Shown in pieces: positions 1-5,164 of a DNA stretch of 5,164 bases. Position 1 is the first letter of the stretch. Each line of letters opens with the position of its first letter. Position numbers and translations under genes: made by a program. This DNA comes from Anaerolineales bacterium (GTDB lineage: Bacteria > Chloroflexota > Anaerolineae > Anaerolineales > UBA4823): assembly GCA_026415275.1 (NCBI GenBank), contig JAOAHK010000214.1:1-5164 (forward strand). The letters run 5' to 3'. The notes below the pieces were generated by a model. It made no database searches, was not told where the DNA came from, and saw only the letters and a program-made list of their open reading frames with translations.

Positions 1-27
1 GCAGCGTCAGATGTGTATAAGAGACAG
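1..27 (+). other. Illumina Nextera (Tn5) adapter left at the contig end
   Basis: Bases 9-27 read AGATGTGTATAAGAGACAG, the 19-base Tn5 mosaic end used in Nextera library preparation. Bases 1-8 (GCAGCGTC) are the end of the Nextera read 1 adapter that precedes the mosaic end. The match is exact over all 27 bases. This is library-preparation sequence, not genomic DNA. The chorismate synthase reading frame runs cleanly up to base 28 and stops making sense inside the adapter, which places the boundary at 27/28. Confidence 0.97.
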
Positions 28-223
28 CCATAACCCCACTCAGAAAGACCGCATGGTCTTTCTCCAGTTTCATCCGCGGACCGGCGCCAAAACCCGTTTG
101 GCGGCGCATCAACTCCTGATCGACAAACGCCCCATCCAAAGCCAAACCGGCCGGGATGCCTTCTAAAATGGCAATTAGCGCCGGGCCGTGTGACTCACCA
201 GCGGTCAGGAAACGCAAACTCAT
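28..223 (-). CDS. aroC: Chorismate synthase, N-terminal fragment (3' end cut by adapter/contig end)
   Basis: Chorismate synthase is a cytoplasmic enzyme that makes chorismate from 5-enolpyruvylshikimate-3-phosphate (EPSP), using reduced FMN; it is the last common step of the shikimate pathway. Sixty-five codons are present, starting [16 protein letters not shown]. Residues 9-24 fit the first chorismate synthase signature (G-E-S-H-G, then L-I-x-I-L-E-G-x-P), with the conserved active-site-region histidine at residue 12. The family's RRQ (40-42) and a GxGxxxRMKLEKD-type segment (44-56) follow. Family members are usually about 360-390 residues, so roughly one sixth is present; the rest is lost at the adapter junction. 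The ATG (223-221) overlaps the aminotransferase TGA (222-220) as ATGA, and no strong Shine-Dalgarno sits at proper spacing, so translation probably depends on coupling. This is the step directly after the aroA product. Identification is firm. Confidence 0.95.
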
Positions 224-1389
224 TGCTTTGCCATCCATCCTGCTAGACGATCCATCGCTTCGACAATCAGATCATCCGCTAGGCAAACACAAATGCGAGC
301 ATACCCTTCGCCATATTTGCCAAACACAGTGCCCGGTGTAATGCTCACATGAGCTTCCTCTAGCAACTGTCGGCAAAACGTTTCACTGCTCCTTCCATTT
401 GGTAATGGCATCCATACATACAAGGAGGCAAGAGGCGTTTGTACATCGATCCCCATCTGTCTGAGAGATTTGACAATCAAATCACGCCGCCGCTGATAGA
501 TCTGATTGCGTTCCAACAACCAGCCCTGATCCTCAGTCATTGCCTGCACCGCGGCATCAAGAATCGGGCGGAAATGCCCGGAGTCGACCTGCGTTTTCAA
601 TGTATAGAGAGTCTTCAGGACATTGGCGTTGCCCAGCGCAGCGCCAACGCGCCAACCAGCCATATTGTGGGATTTTGATAGGGTGTTGAATTCTATCGAG
701 ACCTCTTTAGCTGGATCAACCTCAAATACCGAAGGTGAGCGATAACCATCATACGTAATCTGAGCATAAGCGGCATCGTGACAAATCAAAATGTTATGCT
801 TTCGAGCAAATTCCGCTGCCTGCGCGAAGAACTCTTTGGTTGCCGTTGCCGCTGTGGGATTATTAGGGTAATTGAGCCACATGATCTTCGCCCGTTTCGC
901 GATCTCATCAGGGACGGTCGAGAAGTCCGGTAAATAATCATTTTGCGGTAATAGTGGCATTCGATAGACCTCACCCCCGGCGAAGCGGGTGGCTGCTTCG
1001 TAGGTGAGATAGCCCGGATCCGGAATCAACACCAGATCGCCAGGATTGACAAACGCCTGGGTCAGATGAAAAATGCCCTCCTTCGACCCCAACAGAGGCA
1101 CAACCTCGCTTTTTGGGTCAATTTCTACCCCGTAAAGATTGCCATACATTCTCGCCCAGGCGTTCAAAAGCGCTGCACTGCCGTTATGCGGTTGGTAGCC
1201 ATGCGTATCAGGGCGATTAGCCGAGCGATACAAAGCATCTAGGATCGATGGGGGTGGGGGTAAGTCTGGCGATCCAACATCCAAGCGGATGACTTTGATC
1301 CCCTGAGCTTCCAAGGACGCGATGCGCGTCGCTAAGCCAGCGAAAAATTGGGTTTGGAGGGTTTGCATTCTCATTGCCGACTCAATCAT
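220..1389 (-). CDS. PLP-dependent class I/II aminotransferase, LL-diaminopimelate aminotransferase-like; possible aromatic or prephenate aminotransferase
   Basis: This is a fold-type I, PLP-dependent aminotransferase of 389 residues if started at the ATG at 1389. Landmarks in that numbering are: the substrate-entry segment ending HGYQPHNG (63-70), PDPGY (123-127), NNPT with cofactor-contacting N177, D205 (pyridine nitrogen) and Y208, the [10 protein letters not shown] motif with Schiff-base K239 and R247, and R365 for the substrate carboxylate. Overall it resembles the DapL-like group, including NPTAA where most relatives have NPTG. Specificity cannot be read from sequence. Sitting among tyrA, aroA, aroE and aroC, it may transaminate phenylpyruvate, hydroxyphenylpyruvate or prephenate; lysine synthesis is the alternative. 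The frame is open back to a TTG at 1425, which would overlap aroE by 44 bases. I prefer the ATG at 1389, which overlaps the aroE stop as ATGATTGA and has GAGGA 12 bases upstream. ATGs at 1374 and 1368 fit typical N-termini equally well. Confidence 0.88.
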   Translation of the reverse strand: MIESAMRMQTLQTQFFAGLATRIASLEAQGIKVIRLDVGSPDLPPPPSILDALYRSANRPDTHGYQPHNGSAALLNAWARMYGNLYGVEIDPKSEVVPLLGSKEGIFHLTQAFVNPGDLVLIPDPGYLTYEAATRFAGGEVYRMPLLPQNDYLPDFSTVPDEIAKRAKIMWLNYPNNPTAATATKEFFAQAAEFARKHNILICHDAAYAQITYDGYRSPSVFEVDPAKEVSIEFNTLSKSHNMAGWRVGAALGNANVLKTLYTLKTQVDSGHFRPILDAAVQAMTEDQGWLLERNQIYQRRRDLIVKSLRQMGIDVQTPLASLYVWMPLPNGRSSETFCRQLLEEAHVSITPGTVFGKYGEGYARICVCLADDLIVEAMDRLAGWMAKQ

Positions 1390-2272
1390 GGCTTTGTTGT
1401 ATCCTCGCGATAATTTTGGATTCAATCTCCGCTGTAACGGTCATCTTGTAACCAGTCCAACATTCAAAGGCCAAGGCGGCTTGTTGGATCAACATCCCAA
1501 AACCATTCCACGCTTCGTGTCCTTGCTCCCGAGCTTGGCGGAGAAAGGTTGTTTCAGGGGGATTATAAACCAAGTCATAGAAACAAGCGTCTTGGGGAAA
1601 CTTAATCTCAGGTGGAAGCGGCGAGCCATCTTCCAAACCTTTCGTACCTAACGGAGTCGCATTGACCACCAAACGCAGATTTTCCACCCCAGCTCTAACG
1701 AAATCCAATTCATGGAAAGAATAGGCTCGCATTCGAGCAGATGCTTCCCCTTGGAAGGACTCACTTGATGCAAGGTCACGCACGATTTGCTCCGCTTGCT
1801 GTGGACGGCGCGCCGCAATCCAAACGTGCCAACCACTTCCTAACAACCCATAGGCCACCGCCCGCGCAGCCCCGCCGGCACCAAGAATCAATGCTGTTCC
1901 TCCTTGTGCTAAGGAGATTTTTTGTCCTACATCCAACAGAAAACCTTCGACATCGGTATTGGTGCCGAACAATGCCTGACCATTGCGGTAAATGGTGTTC
2001 ACTGCCCCAACCGTTCTCGCCTTATTATCCAAGACATCCAGCAAAGGTTTGACCGCCTGTTTGTGTGGGATGGTCACATTGAGACCATCATATTCACCCT
2101 GCCTCATTTTTTCAAAAGCTGCTCGAAGTCTTTCTTCCGTCCTCTCGTCGACAGCAATCGGGAGGAGCTCGTAGCTTCCTTGCAACCCACTTTCTTCCAA
2201 GAAGACCCGATGAATGAGCGGCGAAAGACTATAAGTCAAGGGATAACCAAGCAAACCAAAACGATAAGCCAT
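1382..2272 (-). CDS. aroE: Shikimate dehydrogenase (NADP+)
   Basis: Shikimate dehydrogenase reduces 3-dehydroshikimate to shikimate in the cytoplasm. The 296-residue protein is slightly longer than the usual 270-290. The N-terminal substrate domain carries GYPLTYSLSP (9-18, with shikimate-binding S15 and S17), NVTIPHK (65-71, catalytic K71), GAVNT (89-93, N92) and GTNTD (103-107, catalytic D107). The Rossmann domain starts with GAGGAARA (131-138). The following AARRP stretch (153-157) is basic, as expected for NADP+, although the usual Asn-Arg-Thr start is Ala-Arg-Arg here. NATPLGT and a C-terminal NGFGMLIQQAALAFECWTG segment complete the family pattern. All catalytic residues are present. 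The ATG lies 4 bases after the aroA stop; only AAAGAG abuts it, too close to be a good ribosome site, so coupling to aroA is likely. Its product shikimate reaches AroA only after phosphorylation by a shikimate kinase that is not in the window. Confidence 0.97.
   Translation of the reverse strand: MAYRFGLLGYPLTYSLSPLIHRVFLEESGLQGSYELLPIAVDERTEERLRAAFEKMRQGEYDGLNVTIPHKQAVKPLLDVLDNKARTVGAVNTIYRNGQALFGTNTDVEGFLLDVGQKISLAQGGTALILGAGGAARAVAYGLLGSGWHVWIAARRPQQAEQIVRDLASSESFQGEASARMRAYSFHELDFVRAGVENLRLVVNATPLGTKGLEDGSPLPPEIKFPQDACFYDLVYNPPETTFLRQAREQGHEAWNGFGMLIQQAALAFECWTGYKMTVTAEIESKIIARIQQSHD
1402..1406 (-). promoter_or_regulatory. Candidate Shine-Dalgarno (GAGGA) for the aminotransferase
   Basis: GAGGA lies inside the 3' end of aroE, 12 bases before the ATG at 1389. 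That spacing is somewhat long but usable. It supports an ATG start near 1389 over the TTG at 1425, whose only purine-rich stretch (GGAG at 1430-1427) is one base from the start codon, too close to work. It does not exclude the ATG at 1374. Confidence 0.4.
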
Positions 2273-2276
2273 CTCT

Positions 2277-3608
2277 TTAGCTGTCTTCGCAATGGATTTC
2301 TGCCCCTAAGGAGCGCAGCAGGGGGATAAATTGCGGCAAGGACTCGTTGACTACTTCCGCTCCTTCGACAACAACAGGGGTTCTTGTTCCTAGCCCTGCT
2401 ACCATAAGCGACATTGCCAAGCGATGGTCGCCATGGGCTTCGACAACACCCCCATCGATTTTTCCTTTTCCGATAATTCGAAAGCCATCCTCGGTTTCGA
2501 TCGCCTCAACCCCCAACTTGCGCAGTTCTTGACATAACATGGCAATCCGATCCGATTCCTTATAACGCAATTCCTTTGCATCGGCAACCAGTGTTTCACC
2601 GACAGTATACGCAGCAGCCACCCCAAAGACCGGAAACTCATCGATCATGCGCACAACCTGCTCGCCCATCACCGTTGTTGCTTTCAATGCGGAAGAACGA
2701 ATACCAATGCGGCCGCAAGGCTCTCCTCCTTGAGCTTTTGTCTCTTCAATCGGAAGGTGGGCTTGCATCTCCCCCAAAGCATCCAATAGACCAGTACGCG
2801 TCGGGTTTAAGCCAACATTTTCGATCTCAATCTCCGAATCGGGGGCAATTAGCCCACTTACGATAAAAAAGGCAGCCGAAGAGATGTCACCTGGTAGGTG
2901 CATCTTGAGGGGTTCTAGCGGTTTTGATAATGGCTCCACTTGCGTTCGATAGAGAGGGGTTGCTTTGCCATCCGGTTTGATTGTCTCAATCCCTGCTCCC
3001 ATGCTGCCCAACATGCGTTCGGTATGGTCGCGAGAAGGACCTGGTTCTATAATCGTTGTTGTTCGGTCGCCAACCAAAGCAGCTAAGATTAAACAGGTTT
3101 TCACCTGCGCGCTGGCAACCCCAAGCTGATGCTGCATACCTCGTAAAGGACGTTTGGAGCGGATAAGGGATAGGGGCGCACAGCCATTGGTAGCCCTTAT
3201 TTCAACCCCCATGTCCTGTAGAGGTTGAACAATGCGATCCATCGGTCGGCGTCTTAACCCAGCGCTGCCATCTAGGACACCGCTTACATTGGTCGCTGCC
3301 ATTGCTCCGGCAAGCAAGCGCATCGTGGTCGCCGAATTGCCACAATCGATCTCCTGATTGGGGTCTTGCCATCCAGCCAAGCCTTTTCCATTAACTGTCA
3401 AATGGTCTCCGTTCAAAGACCAATCAATTCCAAAAGCTGTTAAAGCGGCTAACATGGGTTGGGTCACCCCTGCCAAGAGAACATTGTCAATCTCGCTGTG
3501 CCCTTCCGCCAATGCTGCGAACAAAATTGCGCGGTGGGAGAGCGACTTATCTCCTGGGAGTCTGATAATCCCTCTGAGGGGATTTCCACCTTTTACAATA
3601 CATCTCAT
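2277..3608 (-). CDS. aroA: 3-phosphoshikimate 1-carboxyvinyltransferase (EPSP synthase), class II-like
   Basis: EPSP synthase transfers the enolpyruvyl group of phosphoenolpyruvate to shikimate-3-phosphate in the cytoplasm. At 443 residues it is full length and has the two-domain inside-out barrel pattern. Visible motifs are LPGDKSLSHR (17-26, catalytic-site K21), DCGNSATTMRL (88-98, EPSP synthase signature 1), LRRRPMDR (118-125), SAQVK (166-170), RDHTE (193-197), NPTR (268-271), IDEFP (322-326, catalytic D323) and RYKESDRI (349-356, signature 2, with E352 and R355). GDK, SAQxK, RxHxE and NxTR together are the motifs used to define class II enzymes. The position matching E. coli Gly96 is Ala93 and that matching Pro101 is Leu98, both as in Agrobacterium CP4. 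The start ATG follows the tyrA stop by 4 bases and has AAGGA at good spacing. Function is certain; glyphosate tolerance is an inference. Confidence 0.97.
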   Translation of the reverse strand: MRCIVKGGNPLRGIIRLPGDKSLSHRAILFAALAEGHSEIDNVLLAGVTQPMLAALTAFGIDWSLNGDHLTVNGKGLAGWQDPNQEIDCGNSATTMRLLAGAMAATNVSGVLDGSAGLRRRPMDRIVQPLQDMGVEIRATNGCAPLSLIRSKRPLRGMQHQLGVASAQVKTCLILAALVGDRTTTIIEPGPSRDHTERMLGSMGAGIETIKPDGKATPLYRTQVEPLSKPLEPLKMHLPGDISSAAFFIVSGLIAPDSEIEIENVGLNPTRTGLLDALGEMQAHLPIEETKAQGGEPCGRIGIRSSALKATTVMGEQVVRMIDEFPVFGVAAAYTVGETLVADAKELRYKESDRIAMLCQELRKLGVEAIETEDGFRIIGKGKIDGGVVEAHGDHRLAMSLMVAGLGTRTPVVVEGAEVVNESLPQFIPLLRSLGAEIHCEDS

Positions 3609-3612
3609 GCGT

Positions 3613-4473
3613 TCATCCTTTTTGGAGGATTTTTTGCAAATGCTCGGCAGCCAGATTGAGCCGATGGTTTAAGACATCATAGGCTTCCCGTTCAAGGCAA
3701 CTTTGCAATTGAGTTAACTCCCTCTCCACTCGTGCAATGGCTTCGAGGATAAAGGAGCGATTGGTTTTCAACACATCCAACATCATTGTGGTTGGTGTAG
3801 CAGCCAAGCGGGTGCTGCTGCGAAAGCCGGGTCCGATGAGCGCAGTTAGCTCCAACGGCGTGCCAAGTGTCAATGCACTGGCTAGAAGATAGGGCAAATG
3901 ACTTACGGCTGCGACCATGCGATCGTGCGTTTCCGCATCCAACCATACGATGCGGCTGCCAACCGCCGTCACCAGTTGTTCGGCGAGGGACTTTGCATAC
4001 GGGCTGGTACGCTCCAAAGGCACAAGGGCAAAAGGAGCACCTTGATAGATCGCCGCTTCAGCAGATTGGATGCCCAAAGTCTCTTTGCCGCACATGGGAT
4101 GTCCACCGATGGGATCGAAATGAGCGGCTAGTTCCTGCATCGCTTGACAAATTGCTGTCTTTGTAGAACCAATGTCCATAATCACTGTGTGCGTCTGGAT
4201 CGTCTCATTGAGTTTCTTCAATAAACTCAGGATTTGACCGACTGGGACCGCTAGGATGATCAGATCGACTGGCTTCGTTTGGGTCGCATCCTGCCAGACG
4301 GCATCTACCACTTCATGCATTAACGCCAACCGGCAGGTATCCTCGTTTTGGTCAACGCCATACAGCGCCTTACACTTGCCTCGCAGCGCAAGGGCAAGTG
4401 AGGCGCCCATTAAGCCCAAACCGACGATCAGGACGCGGCATTTCGACAGCGATAAGGGGAGTTGTCCACTCAT
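3613..4473 (-). CDS. tyrA: Prephenate dehydrogenase, short form without ACT domain
   Basis: TyrA oxidatively decarboxylates prephenate to 4-hydroxyphenylpyruvate (or arogenate to tyrosine in some relatives) in the cytoplasm. The 286 residues begin with a Rossmann fold, [10 protein letters not shown] (18-27), followed by an acidic residue at the end of the second strand (D41), which favours NAD+ over NADP+. DIGSTK (100-105) carries the conserved Ser103. GGHPMCGKE (123-131) carries the catalytic His125. [11 protein letters not shown] (191-201) and [11 protein letters not shown] (214-224) form the helical dimerisation domain, with a conserved arginine in the latter. The protein ends about where that domain ends; the C-terminal ACT domain that binds tyrosine in longer (about 370-residue) homologues is absent. 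The ATG overlaps the aroF TGA as ATGA and has no clear Shine-Dalgarno, pointing to coupling. Whether prephenate or arogenate is preferred cannot be told from sequence. Confidence 0.96.
   Translation of the reverse strand: MSGQLPLSLSKCRVLIVGLGLMGASLALALRGKCKALYGVDQNEDTCRLALMHEVVDAVWQDATQTKPVDLIILAVPVGQILSLLKKLNETIQTHTVIMDIGSTKTAICQAMQELAAHFDPIGGHPMCGKETLGIQSAEAAIYQGAPFALVPLERTSPYAKSLAEQLVTAVGSRIVWLDAETHDRMVAAVSHLPYLLASALTLGTPLELTALIGPGFRSSTRLAATPTTMMLDVLKTNRSFILEAIARVERELTQLQSCLEREAYDVLNHRLNLAAEHLQKILQKG
3616..3620 (-). promoter_or_regulatory. Shine-Dalgarno (AAGGA) for aroA
   Basis: AAGGA lies in the last codons of tyrA, 7 bases before the aroA ATG at 3608. It is the best-placed ribosome site in the window and fixes the aroA start. 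Aside from this site, the junctions here rely on overlaps or weak sites, so aroA may initiate partly independently of tyrA. Confidence 0.7.
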
Positions 4474-5164
4474 TGAACAAGAGCGTGTTCTGAGGCTTTC
4501 AGGTCGCGCCCGACGGCTTCAGCGATCAAACGAATTTGGCGCACTAATTCAGCAAAGCGCTCGGGTTTCAAGGATTGCGCTCCGTCCGACTTTGCTTCCG
4601 CCGGATTAGGATGTACCTCGATCATTAAACCATCCGCGCCAGCAGCGATTGCGGCTTTGGCAATCGCCGTTACATACTCCCATTTGCCCGTGCTGTGGCT
4701 CGGGTCTAAAATGACCGGCAAGTGTGTGGCTTCCTTGAGAACCGGGATGGCGTTGATATCGGTGGTATTGCGCGTTGCGGTCTCAAACGTGCGGATTCCC
4801 CGCTCACACAGGATAACCCTTCGGTTGCCATGCGACAGAACGTACTCCGCAGCCATCAGTAACTCTTCGATCGTAGCCATCATGCCGCGTTTGATCAAAA
4901 CCGGATGTTGGCTTTCCCCTGCGGCATGTAAAAGAGCGAAATTCTGCATATTGCGCGCCCCGATCTGCATCACATCGGCGTATTTGGCAACCAAGGGCAC
5001 CTGTTCTGGAGACATTACTTCAGTGACTACAGGCATCCCAGTGAGATCGCGCGCTTCAGCTAAGATTTCTAAACCCGGTTCTCCCAGTCCTTGGAATGAG
5101 TAAGGTGAAGTGCGGGGTTTGTAAGCTCCACCTCGCAGGGCATGGGCGCCGGCTTCCCTCACGG
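4470..5164 (-). CDS. aroF: 3-deoxy-7-phosphoheptulonate (DAHP) synthase, type I-beta, 5' end outside the window
   Basis: DAHP synthase condenses phosphoenolpyruvate with erythrose-4-phosphate, the entry step of the shikimate pathway. The visible 231 codons cover about two thirds of a usual ~340-residue protein. The GTG at 5162 is an internal valine: the family's [20 protein letters not shown] block follows at once, and the AGPCSVE region with the metal-binding cysteine should lie before the edge. Counting that valine as 1, the seen motifs are KPRTS (15-19), GARNMQNF (68-75), KRGM (91-94), CERGIRTFE (119-127), DPSHSTG (153-159, metal-ligand His156), EVHPNP (182-187, Glu182) and SDGAQSL (192-198, Asp193). 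This is the AroF/AroG type related to KDO-8-phosphate synthase; the [10 protein letters not shown] block favours DAHP synthase over KdsA. Any N-terminal feedback (ACT-like) domain or fused chorismate mutase would be off-window, so regulation cannot be judged. Its stop overlaps the tyrA start. Confidence 0.95.
   Translation of the reverse strand, partial: VREAGAHALRGGAYKPRTSPYSFQGLGEPGLEILAEARDLTGMPVVTEVMSPEQVPLVAKYADVMQIGARNMQNFALLHAAGESQHPVLIKRGMMATIEELLMAAEYVLSHGNRRVILCERGIRTFETATRNTTDINAIPVLKEATHLPVILDPSHSTGKWEYVTAIAKAAIAAGADGLMIEVHPNPAEAKSDGAQSLKPERFAELVRQIRLIAEAVGRDLKASEHALVQ

Noticed and set aside
9..27. Tn5 mosaic end that could be read as a transposon terminus
   Set aside because: It is joined to Nextera adapter bases 1-8 at the very end of the contig, with no transposase or second end, so it is library-preparation sequence.
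1322..1651. 109-residue plus-strand reading frame across the aroE/aminotransferase junction
   Set aside because: Antisense to both genes; the hydrophobic start is the complement of coding sequence and shows no signal-peptide organisation.
1922..2329. 135-residue plus-strand reading frame
   Set aside because: Antisense to aroE and the end of aroA, both strongly conserved; no family features.
4256..4609. 117-residue plus-strand reading frame across the tyrA/aroF junction
   Set aside because: Antisense to two well-identified genes and without motifs; a shadow frame.
4657..5103. 148-residue plus-strand reading frame
   Set aside because: It lies wholly within aroF on the opposite strand, whose conserved motifs fill the region. 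The translation shows no recognisable domain.
5160..5162. GTG at the window edge as a true start of aroF
   Set aside because: It would begin the protein in the middle of a conserved block and remove about 100 residues, including the metal-binding cysteine region. It is an internal valine codon of a gene cut by the window edge.
28..5164. Hidden novel system (defence, mobile element, RNA element) within the window
   Set aside because: Conserved aromatic biosynthesis genes cover every base from 28 to 5164 except two 4-base gaps. No repeats, unassigned genes or intergenic space remain to hold one.

Overview
The window is a dense, single-strand (minus) block of aromatic amino acid biosynthesis genes, preceded at its left end by 27 bases of sequencing adapter. 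Read in the direction of transcription, from high to low coordinates, the order is: aroF (DAHP synthase, N-terminus cut off by the window edge), tyrA (prephenate dehydrogenase), aroA (EPSP synthase), aroE (shikimate dehydrogenase), a PLP-dependent class I/II aminotransferase of the LL-diaminopimelate aminotransferase-like type, and the first 65 codons of aroC (chorismate synthase). No start-stop gap exceeds 4 bases. Two junctions are ATGA overlaps, one is an ATGATTGA overlap and two are 4-base gaps, so this is almost certainly one translationally coupled operon. Its promoter and terminator both lie outside the window.

Together the genes supply the entry step of the shikimate pathway (aroF), three of its later steps (aroE, aroA, aroC), and two steps after chorismate that lead towards tyrosine or phenylalanine (tyrA and, by inference, the aminotransferase). 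The genes aroB, aroD, aroK and a chorismate mutase are not in this window. They may lie upstream of aroF, downstream of aroC, or elsewhere.

The organism is a bacterium of moderate GC content. The DapL-like aminotransferase with an NNPTAA motif, the class II-like EPSP synthase and the compact clustering recall Chloroflexota (Anaerolineae-like). This is a judgement from remembered family resemblance, not from a search. The Nextera/Tn5 adapter at positions 1-27 shows this is the raw end of an assembled contig, probably metagenomic, and that aroC is cut by an assembly end rather than by biology.

There is no gene-free stretch over 300 bases. I saw no RNA gene, CRISPR array, native mobile element or phage feature. 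This is ordinary core metabolism. The points worth a second look are the adapter artefact, the aroC fragment hidden behind it, the class II active-site signature of AroA, and the role of the aminotransferase.
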